Positions 11,401-19,352 of a DNA stretch of 64,000 bases are shown one piece after another (the stretch's first letter is position 1; each line of letters starts with the position of its first letter). The notes beneath the pieces were generated by a model. That model ran no database searches. It was not told the DNA's origin and worked only from the letters and a program-made list of their open reading frames with translations. The DNA lies in NCBI RefSeq assembly GCF_004363045.1, contig NZ_SNYJ01000005.1, forward strand, positions 186,001 to 250,000, written 5' to 3'. The stretch comes from Aureibacillus halotolerans. Lineage in GTDB: Bacteria > Bacillota > Bacilli > Bacillales > DSM-28697. The position numbers and the translations under genes are program-made.

Positions 11401-11546
11401 CCATTTTGAAAGATAACATTGTAGAAATCCGTCACTGCATTCGATTTTGGATTAGCCGGCGCGGGTTGTTCTGCGCTACTTTTTTGAGGAAACATAAGCA
11501 TTGTGGCAAGACAAAACAATAGGATATGGAACTTTTTATTGGCCAT
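8481..11546 (-). CDS. Secreted multidomain GH43 arabinanase/arabinofuranosidase-type enzyme
   Basis: A 1021-residue exported enzyme. Signal peptide at residues 1-25 (cleavage near SSA/EQ). A five-bladed GH43 propeller covers about 38-345, with general base Asp51 (GGDPW), Asp163 (AIDGTV) and acid Glu224 (INEGPQF). A CBM6-like module (KRYEAEHA to AEIDSMDVVGP) follows at about 352-485, then two or three Ig-like domains (about 500-740), a helical linker, and a C-terminal jelly-roll module (about 830-1020). It probably removes arabinose from plant polysaccharide at the cell surface; no anchor motif is seen. AAGGAGG precedes the ATG. A cre-like box lies upstream. Confidence 0.88.
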   Translation of the reverse strand: MANKKFHILLFCLATMLMFPQKSSAEQPAPANPKSNAVTDFYNVIFQNGGDPWVYKHTDGYYYYTHTTGGNVTVWRSKTITGIDASDKAVAWTPPKNTMYSSNIWAPEIHYLDGKWYIYFAADDGNNANHRMYVLENASSNPLTGTWEFKGQITDPSDRWAIDGTVLEINDERYFVWSGWEETDGSFQNIYIARMSNPWTISSERVLISTPTHDWETSPARINEGPQFTIRGNMINLVYSANGSWTDSYCLGLITADLGADLLDPNSWVKKDEPIFSSANGIYGPGHHSFTTSPDGSEDWILYHAARWQGSGWTRSIRTQEFTWNADGTPNLGMPVDQNTPIALPSGELKRKRYEAEHALLVKDPESGTGPSVRWESSASSEMKVANINNDNDYAQFKINVPTAGSYSLFVRTANGSAGGGTANHILSVNGGPGSKLNVVFSGWNHWGVSTATVFLEKGDNTVRFTKGDKYAEIDSMDVVGPVEGLEFRAPVYTLGLNETLSLLPLMETVKSAADGVSVRPISEGVSFSVSPGNKVVEVTDTETGTIKAIGLGSTVITATYGDYIATTTVTVDAEPASVQSIAISGLDNVIVSGEQEQQLQLSALYSNYEVHDVTDDATYSSSNTDVATVTPTGQVHAVQPGETVINATYGGKEVEFSLVVAEDPDASSIQVFPLSRETPSGVTPVLPNKVPVVHKGEEKGVAEVNWKLQGLDFNSLGTVQATGILEDSGIPLTASVRVAPGWGLDEIVNNARSRIDDFSIPIGKGLGNYSQWAYDDLMGELDHLEELSAAPDLSKKQFEKAQNRLAEAEAELLDSLNLTEDGVTYNAYRNFSDDETGKYPYGIAIEALTNGATATVQEEEGNKFLRLTTTANSGKANLFLPYAGEVKAEAGQSIVIEYKARVNSEFGYANGAMVRNDSGNDNYSMVTAFDRGNIIAQDGGSKKPVQKVSYDTWYTIKMVANWDAKTYAVYLNDEPVPVATDFVFRHTGGSMLTGQRFGIDGFANASIDFDDFKVRITDGP

Positions 11547-11606
11547 TTACATTCCTCCTTGGAATCATTAGGAAACCGGATTGTCAACTCCTATCACTGT
11601 CTTAGA

Positions 11607-11618
11607 ATTGGTACCAAT
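11607..11618. promoter_or_regulatory. Palindrome ATTGGTACCAAT, candidate operator
   Basis: Perfect 12-bp palindrome 61 bp upstream of the GH43 start codon. A binding protein cannot be named. Confidence 0.3.
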
Positions 11619-11716
11619 CGGCTTCTTGCCTGAAAGCCATGTACCTAGTTTTTAGAATATGCGTCGGAAGGCATATCATGACCCATCCTTTATCCACATC
11701 AGCGTGAAGTGAATTA

Positions 11717-11730
11717 TTAAAGCGCTTACA
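11717..11730. promoter_or_regulatory. Candidate CcpA cre site upstream of GH43 gene
   Basis: TTAAAGCGCTTACA matches the cre consensus TGWAARCGYTWNCW at 13 of 14 positions. It lies about 170 bp upstream of the secreted GH43 enzyme, fitting catabolite repression of a polysaccharide-degrading gene. Confidence 0.55.
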
Positions 11731-11845
11731 TTTATATCACCCCCTGTTGTATTTTTCTTACAACCAGCCCCCCTTCCTCATTCTATCGATAGGGAAGAGG
11801 TAAAACAATATACATTTCTTATCCTCTTTGTTCAATGTGCATGTC

Positions 11846-11877
11846 AAAAAGCCCCATGCGCATTTGCATGGAGTTTT
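11846..11877 (-). terminator. Terminator downstream of the sugar isomerase gene
   Basis: CCATGC / GCATGG stem with extended pairing to flanking A/T tracts; on the minus strand it ends in CTTTTTG. It lies about 160 bp after the isomerase stop. Confidence 0.6.
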
Positions 11878-12035
11878 AACAATCTGGATGTTAGGTGCGG
11901 TAGACGCGCAGAAACCGTTCGAATGGGAGTGGAATGTTTGGGGCAACTCCTGGAGAACATCATTCTTTTTAAAATGGGACCATCACTGCTCTCTCATGTG
12001 GCAAGAACCGCTTCAAAAGAGTGCAGTATGGTCCA

Positions 12036-12779
12036 TTAGCTCAACAAACCGCGTAGCACTTTGGCATCCTCTATAAATTGTGCGGGGTCATCGTTTTTGA
12101 CAAATTCGAGCATGGCGTACCGCTGTTTATTATTCAGAGCGTGAAGATATGTCGCCCAATCCTCTTCTCCAGCAGAAAGGGGCAAGCGGTCTGTGCCATG
12201 CCATTGGAACACATGGACGTGTGTCAAGTAGGGCAGGAGCAATCGTATACTCTGTACACGTTGTTCGACAGGTAGGCCAACAGCTGGCTGCCAATACAAC
12301 CCGACATTTGGATGATCGACGGCAACCATAAGGCCCTGAGCGCTTTCTTTCGTATCGGTTAAGGTGCCCCCGTGGTATTCAAAGTGGACAGCTATTCCCT
12401 CAACTTGTGCGAGTGTGGCAATTCGTTGAGCGTCACTGACAACCCGTTTGCGATCTTCCGCTGTGGCATCGACAGATCCTTTTTCTCCTGCCCAAACGCG
12501 AATAGACGGCGCTTGCAGTGCCACTGCGGTAGCCAAAATGGCGTCGAATTCATGCTCATGTGTCAGAGAGCCTGTACGATAATATGACCCGTAGGAGGAG
12601 ACCTCTAAGCCAGCCTTTTGTGTTGTTAAAGCCGTTTGTCTCGCGGTGTTTAGCTCTCCTGGAGGGACGTGTTTATCCCCACCCCACTCAATGCCGTCCA
12701 GCGTTGCTTCAACCGCAAGTTTTACGATCGATCGTATATCCAGTTGTCGAAAGGTGATTGAGCAAAGTCCAATTTTCAT
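12036..12779 (-). CDS. Sugar phosphate isomerase/epimerase, TIM barrel (AP endonuclease 2 family)
   Basis: A 247-residue protein of the xylose-isomerase-like TIM-barrel fold: MKIGLCSITFRQLDI at the start, DGIEWGGDKHVPPG, the metal-site strand AVHFEYHGGTLTDT, the histidine VHVFQW and C-terminal AMLEFVKND. These are metal-dependent aldose-ketose isomerases or epimerases acting on free or phosphorylated sugars or inositols. It sits alone among glycoside hydrolase genes, so a role in processing a released sugar is likely but unproven. A cre-like box lies 48 bp upstream of the start, suggesting catabolite repression. Confidence 0.85.
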   Translation of the reverse strand: MKIGLCSITFRQLDIRSIVKLAVEATLDGIEWGGDKHVPPGELNTARQTALTTQKAGLEVSSYGSYYRTGSLTHEHEFDAILATAVALQAPSIRVWAGEKGSVDATAEDRKRVVSDAQRIATLAQVEGIAVHFEYHGGTLTDTKESAQGLMVAVDHPNVGLYWQPAVGLPVEQRVQSIRLLLPYLTHVHVFQWHGTDRLPLSAGEEDWATYLHALNNKQRYAMLEFVKNDDPAQFIEDAKVLRGLLS

Positions 12780-12826
12780 CGAAAGTCTCCTTCCACCTTA
12801 CCATGTAAGGGCAAGGCTTCCCTTTA

Positions 12827-12840
12827 TGCAAACGGTATCA
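12827..12840. promoter_or_regulatory. Candidate CcpA cre site upstream of the isomerase
   Basis: TGCAAACGGTATCA fits the looser cre consensus TGNAANCGNTNNCA at every position. It is 48 bp upstream of the isomerase start codon, in the promoter region. Confidence 0.5.
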
Positions 12841-13027
12841 TTAAGCGGAGAGATCGTAAAGCGTTTCTTTGTGCATTGGTGCAATTTAGAATGGGCTGAA
12901 TTCCCGCATAGAGAATGCTCACATAAAAAAACAACAAGCTCTGACTGTTGCATTTTCTGTAAAGATTATAGCTGTGATTTAATAACGGTTTCCATTGGGC
13001 AACGTAAAGCGGATGGATTAAATTAAA

Positions 13028-13059
13028 AACCACGCGCGCCAATCATGGCGCACGTGGTT
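13028..13059 (-). terminator. Terminator of the DUF4870 gene
   Basis: AACCACGCGCGCC / GGCGCACGTGGTT, 13-bp stem with one mismatch, followed on the minus strand by TTTTTAA. Confidence 0.8.
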
Positions 13060-13071
13060 CTCTGTTTTCTA

Positions 13072-13416
13072 TTAGAACTTGGCGGATTGGCGTTCGGCGA
13101 TATCACTGGCAAATGGTGCCTTGACCCATTTTCCTTGGTACGCGGAAACCATCAAAACAATCCAGATGACGAGGTATACTAGGTTTATTATCATCCCTAT
13201 GACCGGAATAAAGCCCAACACAAAAGAGATAATCGACAAAATGCCAAATACTATAATCGATTGCATCGCATGGTAGCGCACGTATCGACTCTTTTTTTCA
13301 ATCATAAAGAAGATGATGCCAGTAATGAAGATCCCAAGGTAGCACAGCATGGCCGCGAGCTTAGGGTCTAGGTTGGTAGAGGACTCTGTAATTTCATTGT
13401 TTTCCATAGGGGTCAC
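13072..13416 (-). CDS. DUF4870-type small membrane protein
   Basis: A 114-residue protein with three hydrophobic segments (about 20-38, 50-68, 70-93) and the signature ESKSRYVRYHAMQS-like stretch (FFMIEKKSRYVRYHAMQSI) of the DUF4870/UPF0132 family. Function unknown in all members I know. A good RBS (AAAGGGTGACC) precedes the start; the open frame includes three extra N-terminal residues before MENNEITE, so the true start may be 9 nt downstream. Single-gene unit with its own terminator. Confidence 0.8.
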   Translation of the reverse strand: MTPMENNEITESSTNLDPKLAAMLCYLGIFITGIIFFMIEKKSRYVRYHAMQSIIVFGILSIISFVLGFIPVIGMIINLVYLVIWIVLMVSAYQGKWVKAPFASDIAERQSAKF

Positions 13417-13568
13417 CCTTTCGTATTCAAATTCACCAATATCTTCTTATATTGTGAACAATTTCTTGACAGAAAACAAGCTTAAAGTGGCTTTTAGCTA
13501 AAAAACGCCTATGAAAGTGCATCAGATGGTAATATATATGCAATACAGAGGGAAGGGATGCTGTCCAA

Positions 13569-13868
13569 ATGATTTTAGAAGCGGTCATGCTGCAAGTGAA
13601 ACCAGGAGAAGAGGCTGCCTATGAAAAAGCGTTTCGGGAGGCTTCGCAATACATATCAGCCATTGAGGGATACGTATCTCATACATTGCAACGTTGCATA
13701 GAAGTTGACGGGAAGTACTTGCTATTGGTCCAATGGCGCTCCTTAGAAGACCATACGGTAGGGTTTCGGCAATCTGAAGAATATTTGGAGTGGAAGAAAC
13801 TGCTGCACCCATTTTATGACCCATTTCCGACGGTGGAGCATTTTCAAGAGGTTTCGCTAGAAGCGTAA
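13569..13868 (+). CDS. ABM-domain (antibiotic biosynthesis monooxygenase-like) protein
   Basis: A 99-residue ferredoxin-like ABM-fold protein: MILEAVMLQVKPGEEAAYEKAFREA, then GYVSHTLQRCIEVDGKYLLLVQWRSLEDHTVGFRQSEEY. Members act as heme-degrading or quinol monooxygenases, but many are of unknown role. The His/Trp pattern LLLVQWRS...H matches the small stand-alone Bacillus proteins. Monocistronic. Confidence 0.85.
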   Translation: MILEAVMLQVKPGEEAAYEKAFREASQYISAIEGYVSHTLQRCIEVDGKYLLLVQWRSLEDHTVGFRQSEEYLEWKKLLHPFYDPFPTVEHFQEVSLEA

Positions 13869-14064
13869 AACATGGAATGCAATCTAGTGCCCGTTCAGGT
13901 AACGTAGATCATATTTTAATAGAATGAATTGTGGTGCTTGTTTTTGCACAAATCACCAGTTGGAAAACACTCAAAACGAAATTCGTGTAAAAGGCACCAG
14001 GTGATCTAACTTGAAACATTGCAACTACTTGCCTGATTTGGTTGCAACACGGCTTTTTACCCTC

Positions 14065-14168
14065 TATACGAGACCGAGCCACATTAAAACAATGTACGCA
14101 GAAACAAACATTAGCGTAGTCAACATGCGTAGACTCTAGTGGGATCAGCGCGAGCTGAAGATCCCCCG
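14065..14168 (+). repeat. Intergenic repeat, copy C (decayed)
   Basis: Shares TATACGAGACC, the ACAAACATYAGCGTAGTC stretch, CGTAGACT and CAGCGCGAGCTGAAGATCCC with the copy at 44618-44793, in the same order and orientation. The 3' half, including the second stem, is missing or scrambled, and the first stem no longer pairs well. Confidence 0.75.
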
Positions 14169-14218
14169 CTCAAGAGACATCAAGGCGAAACCATCTCAAG
14201 ATCATTAACCAGTAAAAA

Positions 14219-14262
14219 AGCACGCTGATCCTTTAGTGGGTTAGACGTGCATTTTTATGTGC
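14219..14262 (+). terminator. Terminator-like hairpin
   Basis: GCACG / CGTGC short stem with a long loop, followed by ATTTTTA and preceded by AAAAAA. It is weak and far from the nearest upstream gene. Confidence 0.35.
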
Positions 14263-14379
14263 TAGCAATGCAGATGAAATGTTCTCAATGAACGAAAAAA
14301 CCCAAAGTTCAGGCAAAAAATTTGCTATAGTATTGAGAGAGCTACAAAAGAAAGCGCACTCATAGAAGGAGATTAGATT

Positions 14380-16359
14380 ATGATCTATATTGGCGTCGAT
14401 TATTATCCAGAGCAATGGGAACGTTCACAATGGGAATCCGATGTAAAATTAATGAAGGCGAGTGGAGTGAATGTCGTCCGGTTGGCGGAGTTTGCATGGA
14501 GCCGTTTAGAGCCGAAGGAAGGGGCGTACTGCTTTGGTTGGCTTGATGATGCCATTGACTTATTTGCGAGCTATGGCATTGACGTCGTGCTCGGTATTCC
14601 GACGATGACACCACCAAATTGGCTCGTCGAAGCATATCCTGATGTGTTGCCACAACTCGACAATCATTTAGGACAACCAGGCGTTCGTGGGCATCGCTGC
14701 TACAACAGTCCTTCCTATCAAAAGAAAACGAGACAAATCACGCGACAGCTGGCAGCGCATTACAACGATCATCCAGCGGTGATAGGATGGCAAACGGACA
14801 ACGAATTCGCCTTGCTCATGTGTGGTTGTGAGCACTGCACCGAGGCGTTTCATATGTGGTTGAAACGAACGTACGGTTCTCTTGAGATGGTTAACAAGCA
14901 ATGGGGAACAGTCGTATGGAGTGGTGAGTACAGCTCATGGTCGCAAATTCGACTTCCAAAAAACCATCATACCTACTTCAATCCCTCTTTCCTTTTGGAC
15001 TACCGTCGATTTCAAAGCGAGTCCGTCACCGCGTATCAGCACATTCAGATAGAGGAAATCCGCAAGTTGTGTCCAACTCATTTTATTACACACAACACGT
15101 GGGCAGATGGGACACCTCTCCACCATTATGAGCTGTTCAAGGAGCTTGATTTTGCCTCCATCGACTATTACCCAAATACAAGTCCAGAGAAGGTGAAAAC
15201 AAACCCTTACAGTGGCGCCCTATTGCTTGACCGCACAAGAGGCATGAAGCAAGCGCCTTTTTGGGTTATGGAGCAGCTTTCTGGACCACCAGGAAGTTGG
15301 CAAAACATTTGGCGTGCGCCGTATCCTGGGTTTATCCGTGCAGCCGCGTGGCAATCCATTTCAAGAGGAGCAGATGGGGTCGTCTTCTTTCGCTGGCGCA
15401 CAGCCGCCGTCGGCAGTGAGCAATACTGGCACGGACTACTCGACCATCATGGGGTTCCTGGGCGCCGATTAGAAGAATTTTCGAAGTTCTCCAAAGAAGT
15501 AGGAGAGCTGTCTTCATTGCTTGAGGGAACGACAGTGAACAATAATGTGGCAATCCTCTGGGACTTTGACAGTCATACGTCGTTCAAACTGCAGAAACAA
15601 ACTGAGGGGCTTGATTTTGAGGAGCATGTAAAGGAGCTTCATCGTTCGCTGTTGCGTTTAGGTCTTGGCGTTGACCTCATTGATCCGAAGGTCGACATAT
15701 CATCCTATCGCCTCATTATCGTTCCGATGCTGTATGTCCTCACCGATGAAACCGCAGCAAAGCTGGAAGCCTTTGTGGAGAAGGGAGGAATTCTTGTTGT
15801 TACGCCTCGAACAGGTGTGAAATTAGCGAACAATCAGATGCGTCAGGACCATCTGCCAGGACCGCTAGCAAGGTGTTTAGGGGTTCGAGTAACAGAATAC
15901 GATTCTCTGGGACTGGAGCCGCATTCGATTCAACATTCAAGCGGCATACGCTATTCGGCTCATTATTGGAGTGATCTGTTGGAGCTTCAGGGGGCCGAGG
16001 CGTCTTGTGTCCACGCAGACCAATTTTACAAGGGGACTCCTGCCGTCACGAAGCACGCCTTTGGCAAAGGCGCGGCGTATTATCTCGGTACATTTCCAGA
16101 AGAGGCATACTATGATGCGCTGTTTGCAGACTTAAGTGAAGAAGCAGGACTGTCACCAATGACATCATTGCCGGAAGGGGTACAAGTATCTGTCAGGGAA
16201 AGGGATGGCGTGCGACTTGTTTTTCTGCTAAACATGAGTCGTCAGACACAAACGGTCCCAATTGAAGGGTCCTTCGTCTCTCAACTATCTGGGGAATCTG
16301 TGCAGCAAAAAAAGCAGCTCGAGCCTTATGCCATCGACGTTCTAACGCCTGCATTATAA
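14380..16359 (+). CDS. Beta-galactosidase, glycoside hydrolase family 42
   Basis: A 659-residue cytoplasmic GH42 beta-galactosidase of usual length. The N-terminal TIM barrel has acid/base Glu142 in WQTDNEF and nucleophile Glu298 in WVMEQLSG. The zinc-type cysteine cluster of the family is present (HRCYNS, then MCGCEHC). A middle glutamine-amidotransferase-like trimerisation domain (LIIVPMLYVLTDET) and a C-terminal beta domain follow. AGAAGGAG precedes the ATG. It is the third galactosidase in 16 kb and a single-gene unit; GH42 enzymes typically work on galacto-oligosaccharides from plant galactan rather than lactose. Confidence 0.95.
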   Translation: MIYIGVDYYPEQWERSQWESDVKLMKASGVNVVRLAEFAWSRLEPKEGAYCFGWLDDAIDLFASYGIDVVLGIPTMTPPNWLVEAYPDVLPQLDNHLGQPGVRGHRCYNSPSYQKKTRQITRQLAAHYNDHPAVIGWQTDNEFALLMCGCEHCTEAFHMWLKRTYGSLEMVNKQWGTVVWSGEYSSWSQIRLPKNHHTYFNPSFLLDYRRFQSESVTAYQHIQIEEIRKLCPTHFITHNTWADGTPLHHYELFKELDFASIDYYPNTSPEKVKTNPYSGALLLDRTRGMKQAPFWVMEQLSGPPGSWQNIWRAPYPGFIRAAAWQSISRGADGVVFFRWRTAAVGSEQYWHGLLDHHGVPGRRLEEFSKFSKEVGELSSLLEGTTVNNNVAILWDFDSHTSFKLQKQTEGLDFEEHVKELHRSLLRLGLGVDLIDPKVDISSYRLIIVPMLYVLTDETAAKLEAFVEKGGILVVTPRTGVKLANNQMRQDHLPGPLARCLGVRVTEYDSLGLEPHSIQHSSGIRYSAHYWSDLLELQGAEASCVHADQFYKGTPAVTKHAFGKGAAYYLGTFPEEAYYDALFADLSEEAGLSPMTSLPEGVQVSVRERDGVRLVFLLNMSRQTQTVPIEGSFVSQLSGESVQQKKQLEPYAIDVLTPAL

Positions 16360-16464
16360 ATTCATGAGAAAATAGGAATGATCCACAATGAAACACAAAC
16401 GTTTTCATTCAGTCTGAACTGTGAAGGGAGCAAACGCTCGTTTTCGGTGTCTACAAGTAAGCAA

Positions 16465-16510
16465 AAAACGGTTGGAGCATGAAGTAGCATTGTCCAACCG
16501 TTTTTTTTTT
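16465..16510. terminator. Bidirectional terminator between GH42 and DUF4309 genes
   Basis: Perfect 12-bp stem AAAACGGTTGGA / TCCAACCGTTTT followed by a run of T and preceded by a run of A. Confidence 0.92.
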
Positions 16511-16516
16511 GCTATT

Positions 16517-17650
16517 TTATTGAGCTGCCAATACATTCACGTGACTCACTGGTGCATTCTTGTCTTCAGGATACGCACTGTCCATAACGAATTTGACGGT
16601 ATACGAGGACAGCTTGTATGTTAGCACTTGTTCGCCTGTGGACGAAATGGTGTATGTTTTTGTCGGCTGACCTAACTTTGCTTGAATCATGCTGGCAGTA
16701 ATGCCGCCTATCCCCTGATCACGTTCGACGTTGCGGCCAACAAAGCGAATCTCTTGAAGAATGTCTTCCTCTGAATAGTGGAGGGCATAGCCGCTATGTC
16801 CCATCGTTGCCGAATACGAATCATAACCATGCTCAGATTGAACGGGCTTTCCTAGGCTGTTATACACGTTATCCTTTGTCGTTTCTCCAACAGTAAGGGG
16901 CTGTGGAAGCCCTGGAGCGGTCCCATTCTTCGCCGCAGCGATGAGGGAATCAAGTGTTTTTGCTGCTTCTGCGTGAGCTCGCGTATGGTCTGCGGGCAGT
17001 ACATTGACATGATCTAGCGTGGTTTCATCAGAGAATGTTTTCTCCTCTGCTTCAAACACGAACTGCACCTCAGTTTGGTCAAATGAATACGTCCACGCCA
17101 TTTGATCGGTTGTCGAAAGAACGTTTGCTGTTGTTGGGGCACCAAGCGATTCCTGGACCATCGCTGAAGTGACGCCGCCGATCCCTTGCTGACGTTCCAC
17201 ATTGCGACCTAAAAAGCGAATCTCGTCAACCACGCCTTCTGGCGAGTAATGGATCGCATACCCGCTATGTCCCATCGTAGCCGAATACAGATCGTAGCCA
17301 TGATTGACTGAAGCTTCTTTATAAGGCGCTCCGAGCATTTCATGGACGGTGTCCCGCTTGCTTTCTTCAATTATTAGCTTGTCTGGGAGCCCTGGAAGTG
17401 TCCGATGCTTTGATTTCTGAACGATGTCATCAAGCGTTTGACGGACCTTTTTCTCATCCAGTAGATTGTTGGATGAATCTTCATTTTGGGTCGGTGCTGT
17501 TTGATGTGCTTCTATTTGAGTTTCACTTCTATGCGTTGATGCGTCTGTCGCTGATGCATTGGAGGAACAGGCCGCTGTTCCTAATAGCAATGAACCCGTA
17601 ACAATGGATGCGGTCAGCTGTCGCAGTCGTTTGTCATGGTGATTGAGCAT
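16517..17650 (-). CDS. Lipoprotein with two tandem DUF4309 domains
   Basis: A 377-residue exported lipoprotein. ATG at 17650 is chosen because AGGAGG precedes it; the frame runs 17 codons further up without a RBS. The lipobox is LLGTAAC near residue 28. Two homologous domains follow (about 75-215 and 225-377). Each has LPGLP, HGYD or HGYDSYSATMGHSGYA, then RF(L/V)GRNVER(Q/D)QGIGG. This is the DUF4309/YjgB family of unknown role, usually with one domain per protein; here it is duplicated. It is followed by its own terminator. Confidence 0.85.
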   Translation of the reverse strand: MLNHHDKRLRQLTASIVTGSLLLGTAACSSNASATDASTHRSETQIEAHQTAPTQNEDSSNNLLDEKKVRQTLDDIVQKSKHRTLPGLPDKLIIEESKRDTVHEMLGAPYKEASVNHGYDLYSATMGHSGYAIHYSPEGVVDEIRFLGRNVERQQGIGGVTSAMVQESLGAPTTANVLSTTDQMAWTYSFDQTEVQFVFEAEEKTFSDETTLDHVNVLPADHTRAHAEAAKTLDSLIAAAKNGTAPGLPQPLTVGETTKDNVYNSLGKPVQSEHGYDSYSATMGHSGYALHYSEEDILQEIRFVGRNVERDQGIGGITASMIQAKLGQPTKTYTISSTGEQVLTYKLSSYTVKFVMDSAYPEDKNAPVSHVNVLAAQ

Positions 17651-17708
17651 ATACAACCCTCCTACAAAACAATTCCCTATTCGTGCATATAAAAAACGCA
17701 CTGCTGAA

Positions 17709-18368
17709 TCAATTTGTTTCGTTGTTTTCGTCAGAAAGACGCAGTCCGATCATTTTTGCAAACCCAATCGCTTGTTCAGAAGAAACCGTGCAACCAACGA
17801 GTTTATCGAGTGTGACCGTAAGGCGTTCAAAGGAAGAATTGCTCAAATTCATTGCGCCAAGATCTACCTGACTAAAGTTGGCTTCATCTAGCAAACATTC
17901 ACCGATGCTCGTACGCACAAAAGTCGATTCGAAAAACTCTGTTTGCGTGAGATCACATCGCTGGAAACGCACATCCTTTGTGTTGATAAAGCCAAAAGAA
18001 GATAGAGGGGCAACGCAGCCCTCAAAAGTAACGTGACGGAGGGTGGCACCGGACAAATCAATTCCTGTCATTTTGCAGTTGATGAAATGAACAGAGTGCA
18101 TTACTGCTTCATGGAGCTGGAGATTGGATAAATCGCATTGGTCAAAGACAACGTCCTGCACATCCACTCCTGCCCAACGATTTTCAGCGAAGGAAACTTT
18201 TGAAAAGGAACAGCGCTCAATCCGTCGTTTTTTTGCATCGGCTTCAAGAATGTGTCCGCCATCCTGATGAGCATTTTCGAGAACCCATTCCCCATAGGCC
18301 AGCTCGAAAGTCACTGGATGAAAAGATCGGGGGAGTCGAGGTTTTTTAATCATTTTTTGAGTGCTCAT
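17709..18368 (-). CDS. Pentapeptide-repeat protein
   Basis: A 219-residue protein built of degenerate pentapeptide repeats, e.g. FDQCDLSNLQLHEAVMHSVHFINCKMTGIDLSGATLRHVTFEGC and RCDLTQTEFFESTFVRTSIGECLLDEANFSQVDL, which form a right-handed quadrilateral beta helix. The C-terminus (GCTVSSEQAIGFAKMIGLRL) resembles the conserved tail of the YjbI/McbG-like branch. Start at 18368 (MSTQKM) is preferred for its AAAAGGA site. Members can mimic DNA and protect gyrase, but most chromosomal Bacillus copies have no known role. The next gene upstream on this strand is UppP's neighbourhood, not an operon. Confidence 0.85.
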   Translation of the reverse strand: MSTQKMIKKPRLPRSFHPVTFELAYGEWVLENAHQDGGHILEADAKKRRIERCSFSKVSFAENRWAGVDVQDVVFDQCDLSNLQLHEAVMHSVHFINCKMTGIDLSGATLRHVTFEGCVAPLSSFGFINTKDVRFQRCDLTQTEFFESTFVRTSIGECLLDEANFSQVDLGAMNLSNSSFERLTVTLDKLVGCTVSSEQAIGFAKMIGLRLSDENNETN

Positions 18369-18461
18369 GCGATCATTCCTTTTCATTTTGCTATGCAACT
18401 GCTAGCGAGATTTTTTGTTCAAAAAAGAAGGGTTGGACCTAGTCTTTAAGCAGAAAGCAAA

Positions 18462-18494
18462 AGCCTAATCAGGATAACTTATTCTGATTAGGCT
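18462..18494 (-). terminator. Hairpin downstream of uppP
   Basis: Perfect 11-bp stem AGCCTAATCAG / CTGATTAGGCT; the T-tract is weak on both strands (TTTGCTTTC on the minus strand). Confidence 0.6.
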
Positions 18495-18539
18495 AAATAA
18501 CTCCCCTAAAGGGTGGTCTGTCTGCAAGGAAGGATTGCC

Positions 18540-19352
18540 TCAAACGAGAAAGAAGATAGCCAGAATACCGACAACAAAACAGTAATAGGAAAAGTACTTG
18601 AGATTGCCACGTTCCATGATGCCCATAAACCAGCGCAATGCAAAATATGATGCGACGGCAGTAACGATAAACGCTAAGCTATAGAACAGCCAAATGGACG
18701 ACCAATCTCGAGCAAGTAATGTGTCAATGGACAGCACCATAGTGCCTAAGCTGACCGGAATGTAAAGCATAAACGAAAAGCGCAAGGCAAGGTCACGCTT
18801 CATGCCAAGCAACATTGCCGCAACAATGGTTGACCCAGAGCGACTAATGCCTGGAATTAGCGCGACAGCTTGAGCGAGCCCGACGATTAGTGCGTCTTTC
18901 AATGTCAATTGACCCTCATTTCGTCGTCCGCGGATATTACGGATAATCCATAATGCGATACCAGTCACGATAAGGGTTGCCCCAACGAGCCAGGCTTGAT
19001 TAAGGCGTGAATCAATCGCATCGCTAAACAAAAGACCAATAACGCCTGCTGGAATTGTAGCGATGATGATGTAAAGCACCATGTCAAAGTCGTCTCTTTT
19101 TGTCGTGTCTCTTGTGGCAACAAAACCCACTGCGTTTTTTGCCAGTCGAACGATATCATGCCAATACACAAGAACAACAGCGATAAACGAACCAAAGTTT
19201 AAGAGAATTAAAAAATCAAGTCCCTGTGATTCAATGTTAAACAACTGCTGGAGCAATACTAAATGCCCGCTTGAGGAAATTGGAATTGGCTCTGTGACTC
19301 CTTGAACAAGACCAAGCAATACATATTTTATAAGTGTCAATAAGTCTTCCAT
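18540..19352 (-). CDS. uppP: Undecaprenyl-diphosphatase UppP (BacA)
   Basis: A membrane phosphatase that recycles undecaprenyl pyrophosphate for cell-wall synthesis and gives bacitracin tolerance. The signature EPIPISSSGHLV near residues 20-31 and the second motif PGISRSGSTI near 170 are intact, with about eight hydrophobic segments. Length (270 residues from MEDLLTL) fits the family. The frame is open 9 codons further up; MEDLL matches homologues, though the AAAGGA site is rather far from it, so MGINIM (19367) remains possible. Single-gene unit. Confidence 0.92.
   Translation of the reverse strand: MEDLLTLIKYVLLGLVQGVTEPIPISSSGHLVLLQQLFNIESQGLDFLILLNFGSFIAVVLVYWHDIVRLAKNAVGFVATRDTTKRDDFDMVLYIIIATIPAGVIGLLFSDAIDSRLNQAWLVGATLIVTGIALWIIRNIRGRRNEGQLTLKDALIVGLAQAVALIPGISRSGSTIVAAMLLGMKRDLALRFSFMLYIPVSLGTMVLSIDTLLARDWSSIWLFYSLAFIVTAVASYFALRWFMGIMERGNLKYFSYYCFVVGILAIFFLV

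Larger units (their letters stand above)
11547..12035. other. Intergenic region upstream of the GH43 gene
   Basis: 489 bp without a convincing gene. It holds a 12-bp palindrome (11607-11618), a cre-like box (11717-11730) and a terminator hairpin (11846-11877). The stretch 11880-12035 shows no recognisable coding remnant in any frame. Confidence 0.6.
13869..14379. other. Intergenic region with a decayed repeat copy
   Basis: 511 bp with no gene. It contains a 7-bp inverted repeat TTGCAAC/GTTGCAA (14023-14047), a degenerate copy of the Bacillaceae-type repeat (14065-14168) and a terminator-like hairpin at 14219-14262. Confidence 0.6.

Noticed and set aside
11828-12076. 82-residue plus-strand frame in the gap before the sugar isomerase
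   Set aside because: No RBS, crosses a terminator hairpin and the isomerase 3' end, and the product resembles nothing known.
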